Shown here: positions 1-8,138 of the stretch, piece by piece
Numbering within the stretch: position 1 is the stretch's first letter
Layout of the letters: each line of letters starts with the position of its first letter
Assembly: GCA_964519035.1 (NCBI GenBank)
Contig: CAZFKZ010000024.1
Location: 1-28,665 of the forward strand
Source of the DNA: CAJJBL01 sp964519035
GTDB lineage: Bacteria > Pseudomonadota > Alphaproteobacteria > Puniceispirillales > Marisalimonadaceae
DNA length: 28,665 nt
Direction of reading: 5' to 3'
Translations under genes and position numbers: made by a program
Notes under the pieces: model-generated
The model's input: only the letters and a program-made list of their open reading frames with translations
Told to the model about the DNA's origin: nothing
Databases searched by the model: none

Positions 1-207
1 TTTTTGCCAATTTTTTCGTCCCTTTTCAAAATGAGAATGTGAGATCCAATATTTTACTGTTACAAATGTTGACTGATCTGTGTCGATAATAGTTTCGTTT
101 AGAAGCCCAACTTTCATTTGTTCTTGTGCAACTATTTTATTCAAAAGCTTTAGTGCTTTTTTCGCTGTTTCATTTGGGCATTTAATAGTTATAATTCTAA
201 CGTACAT
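1..207 (-). CDS. partial small protein, possible dimeric alpha/beta-barrel (ABM-like) domain
   Basis: This gene is cut by the left window edge; 69 codons are visible from an ATG at 207 and the C-terminus is missing. A good ribosome binding site (AGGAGA, about 6 bases before the ATG) supports both the gene and its start. The protein begins with a short hydrophobic strand (MYVRIITI), followed by a Lys/Ala-rich helix and a second strand around residues 50-55 (FVTVKYW). This order resembles the ferredoxin-like fold of antibiotic-biosynthesis-monooxygenase-type proteins. The fold call is an inference from secondary-structure pattern only and no catalytic residue can be named. It lies 67 bases downstream of the adenylate cyclase on the same strand, so co-transcription is likely. 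Function is unknown. Confidence 0.6.
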   Translation of the reverse strand, partial: MYVRIITIKCPNETAKKALKLLNKIVAQEQMKVGLLNETIIDTDQSTFVTVKYWISHSHFEKGRKNWQK

Positions 208-274
208 TTAATTGTTTCTCCTTTTTCTTCTAGGATCAATGTTATTCAAGAATACGAGTAAACTGAAACTTAGA

Positions 275-2038
275 TTACTCAGGAATATCAAGTTTGGATA
301 AGTTTTCAATAAAACGTTCTAGCATTTGACTATCCATATGAGCAAAATAGGTTTCTCTTAATTTTGTAAGAGTGAAATTAGGGTTTATTTCTATCACTCT
401 GCCAATAGCTTTCTGGCCTTCATCAATCAAACCTAACTCTGCACAAAGTTTAGCTAATATGAGTGCTGATCTAAAGTCACCATGAGGAGTTGATATAGCT
501 TCGCGTGCAAGAATTACACTTTCTTCTAAATGACCAATCTCTCCTAATATCATAGCTTTCCCATGTAAAAATGCAAACCTTCTTGGATCTCTTGGGCTAA
601 GTTTGAAAGCTTTATTCATAGGGTCTAATGCTGCTTTAGGCTTGTTTGCAAAAAGTAAGGCACTAGCATAAAAAAAATAAGCCGATGAAGAGTTTGGATT
701 ACATTCGATTGCTTTTTCTGCAGAAGCAATTGCTTGGTCGTGTTTTTTAGATAAACTATATATCCTGGCAAGCATTTCATGTGCAAGAGAATCTCTATTA
801 TCACAATCTAATGCTTTATTTACATGGATATTTGCTTTTGATATATCATTTTTAATATTGTCTGAAAACCCTAAGAAAACAAAATGAGAAATAGTAAATG
901 CTAAGTGACTATGTGCTTGCGCAAAATTGTCATCTATTTCAACTGCTTTATAAAAATAATCTGCGGCTTCATATAAACTTTTTTTATCCATTACGTAGAG
1001 ACTATTTAGACCTCTTTGAAAAAGTTCCCAAGCTTTAAAATTAATATTGTCTCTTTTCTTAATATTACTTAATTCAATATAATTAACTTCCTGGTGAATT
1101 TGGCTAGACAAGATTTGTGTAATTTGATCCTGAAGTTCAAAAATATCATCTAAATTACCGTCATATTTATCAGACCATATTGAATTTCCTGTTTTGGCAT
1201 CGTTTAATTGTGCTGTCACTCGTATACGTTTTCCTGAAGACCTAACACTTCCTTCACAAATGTAACGAACATTCAATTCATCTGCAATTTTAGAGATACT
1301 AGTAGATTGATCTTTAAACGAAAAAGATGTGTTTTTAGCTATAACAAATAAAGATTTAAATTTAGATAAAGCGGAAATTATATCCTCTGTTAAACCATCA
1401 GCCAAAAATTCTTTTTCACTATCATTTGATAAATTTTTAAATGGTAAAATAACAACTGAAGGTTTGTCTTGTTCAATATCTGTAGTTATTTCTTTTTTAT
1501 TTTTATTATTAATTGTTGATGCCCAGCTCCAAGTTTGAATGGGATGTTCAATATTTTTTACATTTTTTTCGCCACAATCTACCCAAATAATATTTAAACG
1601 ATCTTTTACCTGTCTAAAAGTATCATCTGATATTGTAACACCATTTGGTTCTGCTAGGGATTCAATTCTAGAAGCTATATTAACTCCATCACCAAGAACA
1701 TCTCCGTCACTTATTACTATGTCACCAATATGTATACCAACTCGGAATTGTATTGCCTCTTCTTGTTTAACGTGTTTATTTCTGGTAATCATACCTTCTT
1801 GTATTGATATAGCAGCTTCAGTTGCTTTTACAGCTGAAGGAAATTCCATTAAAATTCCGTCTCCAATTGTCTTCACAGTTCTTCCTCCAAAATCAGAAAT
1901 CAATGGATCAAATAATTCTGATTTATGAGTTTTAAATGAATTAATTGTTTTTAATTCATTTTTTTGAATTAAACGTGAATAAGACACAACATCAGCAAAA
2001 ACAATTGCTGCAAGCCTTCTTTCTTGTAAATGTTCCAT
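275..2038 (-). CDS. class III adenylate cyclase with TolB-like region and TPR repeats
   Basis: A 587-residue protein that probably makes cyclic AMP from ATP. The N-terminal class III cyclase domain (about residues 5-175) carries the two metal-binding aspartates D16 (FADVVSYS) and D60 (TIGDG). The purine-selecting pair K56 and D113, and the transition-state residues N120 and R124 (VNIASR), are also present. All catalytic positions therefore look intact, and K plus D favours ATP over GTP. Residues about 195-325 resemble the TolB/FlgO-like region (ILPFKNLS, then EGSVRSSGKRIRVTAQL) often found after such cyclases. From about 345 to 560 there are TPR-like helical repeats, a probable sensor or interaction surface. 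No membrane segment is evident, so it is likely cytoplasmic. It starts 15 bases after the small gene upstream and lacks a clear ribosome binding site, suggesting translational coupling. The signal sensed cannot be told. Confidence 0.9.
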   Translation of the reverse strand: MEHLQERRLAAIVFADVVSYSRLIQKNELKTINSFKTHKSELFDPLISDFGGRTVKTIGDGILMEFPSAVKATEAAISIQEGMITRNKHVKQEEAIQFRVGIHIGDIVISDGDVLGDGVNIASRIESLAEPNGVTISDDTFRQVKDRLNIIWVDCGEKNVKNIEHPIQTWSWASTINNKNKKEITTDIEQDKPSVVILPFKNLSNDSEKEFLADGLTEDIISALSKFKSLFVIAKNTSFSFKDQSTSISKIADELNVRYICEGSVRSSGKRIRVTAQLNDAKTGNSIWSDKYDGNLDDIFELQDQITQILSSQIHQEVNYIELSNIKKRDNINFKAWELFQRGLNSLYVMDKKSLYEAADYFYKAVEIDDNFAQAHSHLAFTISHFVFLGFSDNIKNDISKANIHVNKALDCDNRDSLAHEMLARIYSLSKKHDQAIASAEKAIECNPNSSSAYFFYASALLFANKPKAALDPMNKAFKLSPRDPRRFAFLHGKAMILGEIGHLEESVILAREAISTPHGDFRSALILAKLCAELGLIDEGQKAIGRVIEINPNFTLTKLRETYFAHMDSQMLERFIENLSKLDIPE

Positions 2039-2053
2039 ATTTTTATTTTTCTA

Positions 2054-2359
2054 TCAAAAAGATGTTTCACCAAAGTCTTGAGTAACGGCCCCAACAAAAT
2101 GAACGGTTTTAGGCGCAAGTGTCTTTACATACTTGGAAATATTTTCTTCTATTAACTTCTCAATTTTTTTCATTGAATCATTATCAGGAAACTCCCATAA
2201 AACAACACTTACATTAGGAGTTTGAGGGTTCTTCATAGCTCTAAACCTGACACCTTTTACTGTTTGAAGTAAATTGGGCCATCTGGTTTCAAGAATTGAT
2301 TCAAAGAGTTCACAATCTTCAGTAGATGGAAAAGTTCTTACAAATATTTTTATTAACAT
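2054..2359 (-). CDS. small hypothetical protein, possible ferredoxin-fold domain
   Basis: A 101-residue cytoplasmic protein of unknown function. The ATG at 2359 is preferred over an in-frame GTG at 2365 because GAGG sits five bases before the ATG, which is normal spacing, whereas it directly abuts the GTG. The protein opens with a beta strand (MLIKIFVRTF) and has a second predicted strand around VSVVLWEF and a third near KTVHFVGAV, with helices between. This pattern suggests an alpha/beta ferredoxin-like domain. It is the first gene of a minus-strand set that continues 15 bases later with the adenylate cyclase, so it may be expressed with it. Whether it modulates the cyclase or binds a ligand is speculation; no specific family was recognised. 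Confidence 0.7.
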   Translation of the reverse strand: MLIKIFVRTFPSTEDCELFESILETRWPNLLQTVKGVRFRAMKNPQTPNVSVVLWEFPDNDSMKKIEKLIEENISKYVKTLAPKTVHFVGAVTQDFGETSF

Positions 2360-2453
2360 TTTCACCTCAGTTAATTTTAAATTATGACAATTTTTAGTTT
2401 TGTATATTATGGTATTTTTTGCAAATATAATTAATATTTTAAGGAATAGATAA

Positions 2454-2678
2454 ATGTTTCAAATAGCAATAAGAATGGATGTGCTTTTAAGAGCCTTTAA
2501 AATGGCTTCTATAGTTGGAATTGTTTTAGCTATAATTAATCATGGAGACCATATTCTTCTTGGAACAATGACAATTAATAATTGGATAAAAATATTGATA
2601 ACTTTTTGTGTTCCTTTTTGTGTGTCGACGATTTCATCGGTTCTTGCTATTAGAAGAGAGCAAAGTTTTAGTGATTAA
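2454..2678 (+). CDS. nrtS: NrtS-type small nitrate/nitrite transporter
   Basis: A 74-residue integral membrane protein with two hydrophobic helices (about residues 17-27 and 42-65) separated by a short polar turn. The first helix ends in INHGD (residues 28-32), and after the turn come NWIKILITF, then VPFCVS. These are the hallmark features of NrtS, a small bispecific nitrate/nitrite transporter described in cyanobacteria and found in many marine bacteria. The start is an ATG preceded by AAGGA at suitable spacing. The last eight bases overlap the proposed start of the next gene, and a divergent minus-strand operon lies upstream. Family recognition is from memory of the motif, so transport activity is inferred. 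No nitrate or nitrite reductase is visible in this window. Confidence 0.8.
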   Translation: MFQIAIRMDVLLRAFKMASIVGIVLAIINHGDHILLGTMTINNWIKILITFCVPFCVSTISSVLAIRREQSFSD

Positions 2679-3480
2679 GAAAATATATAAGCAATTATCA
2701 AAATTTATATATATCTGTTTTGCGTTCTATTTTGCGTTTTTATCATTAGGTAAAAGCTTCGCTTATGAAGCAAAAGAAGATTATTTTTTCGAAGTTCAAT
2801 TTGGAAATATTATTGTTGGTAAAGCTGAAGTTTCAGTCATAAATGATGAAAAAAAAATAATTGTAAAAGCAAAAACAAAAACTTCGGGTTTTTTAAATAC
2901 ATTTTACGAATATCAAGGAGAATTAATATCAGTATCCTTGGAAAACAATAAAATGTGGAAACCTTATAAATTTACAACTGAGAGTTTTTTTAACAATAAA
3001 AATCGATATTCAGATCTCACTTGGGGGCTAGACAAATCCGTTAGTTATGAACTTGATCCATTGTTAGATTTAAAAGAAGTTCATGGTATTGATAAATTAA
3101 GCCTTACTAACGTTATGGACCCTTTAACATCTATCATCAACGTAATTGAAAATATTAAAAATAAAAAAAACTGTGATCAAAGTTTTAAAATTTTTGATGG
3201 TAGAAGAAGGTATGATTTAAAAATCAAAAGCTTAGGTGAGGCCATATTAAAAAATGATAGACCTAAATCATTCAGTGGCGATGTAATCATATGTGGTTTA
3301 AGAATGTTTCCCCTAGGTGGTCATAGGTTGAAAAGTAAGTGGAAACCAGAAGAAGATAAATTCAGTGATTTCAAAGTATTTTTTGGAACAACTTCTTATG
3401 GGTCATTATTCCCAGTCAGGATAAATCTAGAGAGATGGTTTGGGACAGTTGTTATCCGTCTTATAAGCAAGAATATGTAA
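2671..3480 (+). CDS. exported DUF3108 domain protein
   Basis: A 269-residue protein with an N-terminal signal peptide: basic residues (IKKIYKQ), a hydrophobic core, and a probable cleavage after SFA near residue 29. The GTG start at 2671 gives this clean signal and overlaps the end of nrtS by eight bases. A longer reading from 2608 would put unrelated residues before the signal and overlap nrtS almost throughout. The mature part matches DUF3108: an early FGNIIVGKAEV strand, a mid-protein DPLTS segment and a DGRRRYDL motif. The family is periplasmic or outer-membrane facing and its function is not established. The next gene starts three bases after the stop, so it sits inside a compact operon. 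The family call is fairly secure; the exact start less so. Confidence 0.8.
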   Translation: MIKKIYKQLSKFIYICFAFYFAFLSLGKSFAYEAKEDYFFEVQFGNIIVGKAEVSVINDEKKIIVKAKTKTSGFLNTFYEYQGELISVSLENNKMWKPYKFTTESFFNNKNRYSDLTWGLDKSVSYELDPLLDLKEVHGIDKLSLTNVMDPLTSIINVIENIKNKKNCDQSFKIFDGRRRYDLKIKSLGEAILKNDRPKSFSGDVIICGLRMFPLGGHRLKSKWKPEEDKFSDFKVFFGTTSYGSLFPVRINLERWFGTVVIRLISKNM

Positions 3481-3483
3481 ATT

Positions 3484-4335
3484 ATGAAACTTGGGTTAAT
3501 AGGAAAAAACATACAATCATCTCAAGCACCAGACATACATAAACGCCTTGGAAATTTATTTAAAATTCCTGTCAGTTACCAAATATTTGATTTAAAAGAA
3601 AATGATGAAAATCATTTTTCTGATCAGATACTCAGATTAAAAGATAGAGGCTTTACAGGTGTTAATATTACTTTTCCATTTAAAGAAAAAGTTTTAAAAT
3701 ATGCAGATATAATTAATGAAAGCTCATTAATGATTAAATCCTCAAACACTCTAATTTTTAAAACAGATATTATTGCAGAAAACACAGATTACACTGGCTT
3801 TTTAAGAAGCTATGAATTTCATTTTGGTAAGATTAAGCCTAAAAAAACTTTGGTACTAGGTGGGGGTGGTGTTGGAAGATCAATTACATTCGCATTAGGA
3901 TCATTAGAAGTTGAGCATATTTATTTATACGAAACAGATAAAGTAAAAGGGAATATACTAATACAAGACTTAGAATTATTTAAAATAAATTGTACTTTGA
4001 TAGATTATAACCAATTGAAAAAAATAATATCTGAGGTTCACGGTATAGTTAATTGCACACCTCTTGGTCATTATGATTTTCCAGGTTGTCCTTTAGGTGA
4101 ATTTATGCCTAGTAATGATCATTGGATTTTTGACGCAGTTTATACGCCTGCAAAAACTACTTTATTAAAAAAAGGTGAAAAGGTAGGAGCTAAAATAATC
4201 TCTGGAATTGATCTTTTTATCTTCCAAGCGCTAGATGCATTTCTATTATTTACTACTCAAAGAATTGATAAGAATGAAATATCAAAGCATATTCAATTTT
4301 TAAGAGAATATTATTTTAAGGTGCTTTTTAAATAA
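3484..4335 (+). CDS. shikimate/quinate dehydrogenase-like (AroE family) oxidoreductase
   Basis: A 283-residue AroE-family protein, expected to use NAD(P)H to interconvert a 3-dehydro-cyclohexene acid and its alcohol. The catalytic pair is visible as K67 (NITFPFK) and D102 (ENTD), and the Rossmann glycine loop is GGGGVGRS (126-133). The C-terminal NCTPLG and DAVYTP..T.LL signatures are also present. The N-terminus (GLIGKNIQSS) and the FTTQ-like tail resemble the quinate/shikimate dehydrogenase-like subgroup more than biosynthetic AroE. In the substrate-carboxylate clamp, the usual S-x-S/T-P reads S13-Q14-A15-P16, so the second hydroxyl residue is lost. Substrate may therefore differ from shikimate. 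It follows the DUF3108 gene by three bases and converges on the CoA-transferase gene with one base between the stops. Confidence 0.82.
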   Translation: MKLGLIGKNIQSSQAPDIHKRLGNLFKIPVSYQIFDLKENDENHFSDQILRLKDRGFTGVNITFPFKEKVLKYADIINESSLMIKSSNTLIFKTDIIAENTDYTGFLRSYEFHFGKIKPKKTLVLGGGGVGRSITFALGSLEVEHIYLYETDKVKGNILIQDLELFKINCTLIDYNQLKKIISEVHGIVNCTPLGHYDFPGCPLGEFMPSNDHWIFDAVYTPAKTTLLKKGEKVGAKIISGIDLFIFQALDAFLLFTTQRIDKNEISKHIQFLREYYFKVLFK

Positions 4336-4336
4336 T

Positions 4337-5548
4337 TTAAGGTTTATTTTGAAAAACTATTTCTTCTGATAAAAGTTTATTAATAGCATCTTCATTATAA
4401 CCAGCTTCTTTCAAGATATCTTTTGTATGCTGACCTATAAGTGGAGGCTTATGTTTGACACCAACAGAACGAGATCTACTAAATTTTATAGGCGATGAGA
4501 CGCCCTTATATTCATCCTTACTAATAGTCATTTGTCTTTCTTTTGTTTGAGGATGATTAATAGCTTCTTCAATATTTCTTACAGGTCCAGCTGGAATTCC
4601 TGCTGCTAATAATTTTTCAGAGAATTCAACGCCATCTACATTTCTGAGTGCGTCCTCTAGGTATTTGGTTAAAGCTATTCTATTTTCAACTCTGTCCCCA
4701 TTTGAAAGAAATCGTTCATCTATAATAAGTTCATCTAAATTCAGTGCTTTACATAACCTTGCAAATCCTGCGTCATTTCCAATACCCATAAATATTTCAT
4801 TTGTAGCTGTCTTAAATTTATCATATGGAGCAATATTGGGATGTGCGTTTCCAGTAGCTGTACCTGGTTTTTTAGATAGAAAGTAGTTACCAGTATGAGG
4901 ATGCATCAATGCTAGAGCTGAATCATATAGAGACATATCTATAAATTGACCTAGTCCAGATTTATTTCTTTCTTGAATTGCCATCAAAATACCTATTGTA
5001 GCGTACAATCCTGTTCCCATATCCACTACAGGAGCGCCAACTCTCACATCACCACCATTTGCATGCCCATTAATAGACATCATACCTGTCATTGCTTGAA
5101 CAATAGCGTCATATCCCGGAGCTCCTCCAAGAGGACCTGTTGCTCCAAACCCTGATATTCTACAATGAATTAATTTAGGAAATTTTGAACTTAAAACTTC
5201 TTTGTAGCCCAACCCCCATTTTTCCATAGTGCCAGTTTTAAAGTTTTCAATTAATACATCACAAGATTTAAGAAGCTCTAATATTAACTCTTTACCTTCT
5301 TTTTTTGTTAAATCAATTGCTATTGATTTTTTATTTCTATTTACGTTAATGAAATATGAAGCCATGTCATTAATAAAAGGTGGACCCCAACCTCTTACTT
5401 CGTCTCCAATTTTTGATTCAACTTTAATCACATCAGCGCCATGATCAGCTAAAATTTGAGTTGCGTATGGACCTCCAAGAACTCGAGTAAGGTCTAAAAC
5501 TTTAATTCCATTTAATGCGTAGCTTATTATATTATTTTGATCTGACAT
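4337..5548 (-). CDS. CaiB/BaiF (family III) CoA-transferase
   Basis: A 403-residue family III CoA-transferase that would move CoA from one acyl-CoA to another carboxylic acid through an aspartyl-CoA anhydride. The N-terminus has the typical LDLTRVLGGPYATQ and ADHGADVIKVE segments, and later GFGATGP. The probable catalytic aspartate is D176, in VVDMGTGLYA. Length is normal for the family. It is the last gene of the leucine-degradation operon, 20 bases after an acyl-CoA dehydrogenase, which suggests that it activates an acid used by that enzyme. Family members use oxalate, carnitine, succinate, glutarate or HMG, and sequence reading alone cannot choose among them. The gene ends one base from the convergent aroE-like gene. 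Confidence 0.92.
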   Translation of the reverse strand: MSDQNNIISYALNGIKVLDLTRVLGGPYATQILADHGADVIKVESKIGDEVRGWGPPFINDMASYFINVNRNKKSIAIDLTKKEGKELILELLKSCDVLIENFKTGTMEKWGLGYKEVLSSKFPKLIHCRISGFGATGPLGGAPGYDAIVQAMTGMMSINGHANGGDVRVGAPVVDMGTGLYATIGILMAIQERNKSGLGQFIDMSLYDSALALMHPHTGNYFLSKKPGTATGNAHPNIAPYDKFKTATNEIFMGIGNDAGFARLCKALNLDELIIDERFLSNGDRVENRIALTKYLEDALRNVDGVEFSEKLLAAGIPAGPVRNIEEAINHPQTKERQMTISKDEYKGVSSPIKFSRSRSVGVKHKPPLIGQHTKDILKEAGYNEDAINKLLSEEIVFQNKP

Positions 5549-5568
5549 TTTTTCACTTTTTTAAATTA

Positions 5569-6735
5569 TTAATATGATTTAGGTAATCCAAGCACACGCT
5601 CTGATATATAGTTTAAAACCATTTGAGCGCTAACAGGGGCTAATTTAGGTATCAGAGATTCTCTTAATAGCCTTTCTACATGATATTCTTTGGCATACCC
5701 CATACCTCCTAGAGTTATTACAGCTTGAGTAGCCGCTTTAAAACCAGCTTCTGCTGCAAAAAATTTAGCTGCATTAGCCAACCCACCCGAGTTTTCTCCG
5801 TTGTCATATTGATAAGCTGCTTTAGCAATCAACAATTCAGCAGCTTCTAATTCAATCCAGTTCTCGGCTAATGGATGCTGAATACTTTGATTCTTGCCAA
5901 TAGGTCTATCAAATACAACTCTTTCTCCAGCATATCTAACAGCTCTTGATAGAGCATTTTTGCCTATTCCTAGAGCTTCTGCAGCAATAAGTATTCTTTC
6001 AGGATTTAAGCTATCTAATAAGTATCTAAAACCTTTTCCTTCTTCTCCAATTCTATCAAAATCATCTACTTCTAAGTTATCAATAAATATTTGATTACTG
6101 TCTACAGCAGATCTTCCCATTTTATCTATTTCTTTAACTTCAATTTTATTTCTATCTAGGTTCGTGTAAAACAAAGTTAATCCATCAATATTTTTCTTAC
6201 ATTCCTCAATAGGTGTAGTTCTAGCTAATAGAAGTATTTTATCGGCAATTTGAGCCGTTGATGTCCAAATTTTTTGTCCATTGATAATATATCCATTATT
6301 AATCTTTTTTGCGTATGTTTTTAATTTTCCAGTGTCTAAACCAGCATCAGGTTCAGTTACTCCAAAGCATGTCTTTTCTTTCCCGGATATTAAAGGTGGT
6401 AGCCATTTATTTTTTTGATTTATATTACCATGAACGACAATTGGATGTGGTCCAAATATATTTATATGTATAGACGATGCGGCTGCCATACCACCACCTG
6501 TCTCAGAAATTTTTTGCATAAAAATTGATGCTTCTCTAATACCAAGAGCAGCGCCTCCATACTCCTTAGGCATACAAATGCCAAGCCAACCACCGTTTGC
6601 AATTTCTTGATAAAATTCGTGAGGAAAATTACTTTCTTTGTCACACTTTAGCCAGTAATCATCATCAAAATTTGTCATAATATTTTGAACTGAATCAATA
6701 ATAGATAATTGTGTTTGGTTATAATTAAATGACAT
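5569..6735 (-). CDS. acyl-CoA dehydrogenase family protein (second in operon)
   Basis: A 388-residue flavoprotein of the acyl-CoA dehydrogenase family, which would introduce an alpha,beta double bond into an acyl-CoA using FAD. The family segments are present: CFGVTEPDAGLDT (FAD/substrate region), GQKIWTSTA and, near the C-terminus, a QAVITLGGMGYAKEY helix. The C-terminal YEG/AGT catalytic motif is replaced by KLAPVSAQM. A possible catalytic base is E246 in LNPER, the position used by isovaleryl- and long-chain-type enzymes. The protein ends in LGLPKSY. Substrate is unknown; pairing with the CoA-transferase downstream suggests a dedicated acid. It starts five bases after the AhpD-like gene, and its AAGG ribosome site overlaps that gene's stop codon. 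Confidence 0.9.
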   Translation of the reverse strand: MSFNYNQTQLSIIDSVQNIMTNFDDDYWLKCDKESNFPHEFYQEIANGGWLGICMPKEYGGAALGIREASIFMQKISETGGGMAAASSIHINIFGPHPIVVHGNINQKNKWLPPLISGKEKTCFGVTEPDAGLDTGKLKTYAKKINNGYIINGQKIWTSTAQIADKILLLARTTPIEECKKNIDGLTLFYTNLDRNKIEVKEIDKMGRSAVDSNQIFIDNLEVDDFDRIGEEGKGFRYLLDSLNPERILIAAEALGIGKNALSRAVRYAGERVVFDRPIGKNQSIQHPLAENWIELEAAELLIAKAAYQYDNGENSGGLANAAKFFAAEAGFKAATQAVITLGGMGYAKEYHVERLLRESLIPKLAPVSAQMVLNYISERVLGLPKSY

Positions 6736-6740
6736 ACAAA

Positions 6741-7337
6741 TTACCTTGCTAAATTATGATAATTTTCATTTGGCTCCATCTCAGTTGCAGAAGCTAATCT
6801 ATTAGTCATGTTAAATAAGCCAATAATTGCACTTATGTCCCAAATGTCTCTATCCGTATAACCTACTTCACGAAGTCCTGATCTATCATTTTCTTTTATT
6901 TCAGAAGGATCTCGTGTTAATTTTTTTGTAAACTCTAATAAAGTTTCTTGCTTTTGAGATAATTCAGCTGAACGAAAATTTGCAGCTAATCTCTCTCCTA
7001 ATTGCGGATCATTGGACAATTCTCTTACAGCAGAGCCATGAGCTACTAAGCAATAATAACAATGGTTTTCAGATGAAACCGTTACCGCAATCATTTCTCT
7101 TTCTAATTTTGATAGACCTGACTCTCCAAGCATTAACGCGTTATATAACTTTGTAAAACCTTCAAATTGCTTAGGAAATTTTGCAAATGCAGCAAGGACA
7201 TTTGGAACAAAACCAACTTTTTCATTGACGATATTTAAATAACTTTGGGCTTGTTCTTCTCCTTCTTTTTTACCATCATAATTAAGATTTAATTTTGTTA
7301 AATTTTCATTCTGACCTTGTTTAGTTATTTCCTGCAT
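6741..7337 (-). CDS. AhpD-like / peroxidase-related protein (carboxymuconolactone decarboxylase fold)
   Basis: A 198-residue all-helical protein of the AhpD/CMD superfamily, of the type often annotated peroxidase-related enzyme. The redox motif E90-x2-C93-x2-C96-x3-H100 (ENHCYYCLVAH) is intact, so thiol-dependent peroxidase or disulfide chemistry is plausible. AhpD itself reduces a peroxiredoxin partner through a lipoyl protein. The region 40-60 (EKVGFVPNVLAAFAKFP) is typical of the larger peroxidase-related subgroup. Its ATG directly follows the stop of the hydratase gene (TAAATG), with a strong AAAGGAG ribosome site inside the end of that gene. This tight coupling within an acyl-CoA oxidation operon suggests a role linked to flavin dehydrogenase activity, but that is inference. 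Confidence 0.88.
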   Translation of the reverse strand: MQEITKQGQNENLTKLNLNYDGKKEGEEQAQSYLNIVNEKVGFVPNVLAAFAKFPKQFEGFTKLYNALMLGESGLSKLEREMIAVTVSSENHCYYCLVAHGSAVRELSNDPQLGERLAANFRSAELSQKQETLLEFTKKLTRDPSEIKENDRSGLREVGYTDRDIWDISAIIGLFNMTNRLASATEMEPNENYHNLAR

Positions 7338-8138
7338 TTAATTCTCCTTTATCCACGCTGGTTTTCTTTTAGCAAAGAATGCATTAATGCCTTCAATAGC
7401 TTCAGGGTTCTCCCATACATCAGCAAGTGCTTCAACTGTAAAATTAATAGTATCAAGATCAATTTTAATTGATAAATCTCTAACAAGTTTTTTTGAAGCA
7501 GAAATTGCGTCAGGAGCATTCATAGAAAATGGGTTAACTTCTTTTCCAATCTCATCATCAATATTAGCTTCATCCACGAATGATTTTATTAGCCCCATAT
7601 CCTTCGCTTCTTTAGGTTTAAATATACGGGCACTGGTAAATAAATCTATGGAATTATTAGATCCAATTTTTGATATCACATATGGGCTTATAGTAGCTGG
7701 AATTAAACCAAGTTTTGTCTCAGTCAAAGCCATTTTAATATTTTCAGTGGCAACAACAATATCACAAACAGACATGATTCCTACTCCACCACCAAATGCA
7801 TTTCCTTCAACTTTTGCAATTAAAGGTTTTGGGAAATTATACATTTTATATAAAATGTTAGCTAACTTAGATGCCTCTCTAATTCTAGTTTTTCTATCAG
7901 CATTAATTTGCTCTTTCATCCAATCTAAGTCACCGCCTGCACAAAATGTTTTTCCGTTAGCTGATATAATAACAAACCTGATACTTCTATCTTCTTTTAA
8001 TTCATCAAAAACAGTATCTAATTCTTTTATCATTAAAGGTGATAAAGCGTTATGCTTTTTGGGTTGGTTTAGAATTATCTCACAGCATCCAAATACATTT
8101 TTTTTTAGTATTAGTGTTTTTGTTTTAAGGCCACTCAT
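7338..8138 (-). CDS. liuC: enoyl-CoA hydratase, probable 3-methylglutaconyl-CoA hydratase
   Basis: A 266-residue crotonase-family enzyme, placed to hydrate 3-methylglutaconyl-CoA to HMG-CoA in leucine breakdown. The oxyanion-hole segment CAGGDL (66-71) and the AFGGGVGIM helix are clear. Glu140 (LTETKLGLIPA) corresponds to the second catalytic glutamate of crotonase, while the first is replaced by G120. The same single-glutamate arrangement with LIPATISPYV is typical of the bacterial LiuC type. The ATG at 8138 is chosen because it gives the usual family length and begins just before the recognisable domain. An upstream ATG at 8198 would add 20 residues overlapping the lyase gene. Even the chosen start overlaps the HMG-CoA lyase gene by 14 bases, suggesting translational coupling. 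Confidence 0.88.
   Translation of the reverse strand: MSGLKTKTLILKKNVFGCCEIILNQPKKHNALSPLMIKELDTVFDELKEDRSIRFVIISANGKTFCAGGDLDWMKEQINADRKTRIREASKLANILYKMYNFPKPLIAKVEGNAFGGGVGIMSVCDIVVATENIKMALTETKLGLIPATISPYVISKIGSNNSIDLFTSARIFKPKEAKDMGLIKSFVDEANIDDEIGKEVNPFSMNAPDAISASKKLVRDLSIKIDLDTINFTVEALADVWENPEAIEGINAFFAKRKPAWIKEN

Noticed and set aside
1539..1928. Plus-strand ORF opposite the cyclase catalytic domain
   Set aside because: Cysteine/serine-rich antisense reading with no ribosome site; the cyclase motifs on the minus strand explain the open frame.
2608..2670. Upstream extension of the DUF3108 protein
   Set aside because: It overlaps nrtS in another frame and would bury the signal peptide; starting at GTG 2671 gives a normal signal sequence.
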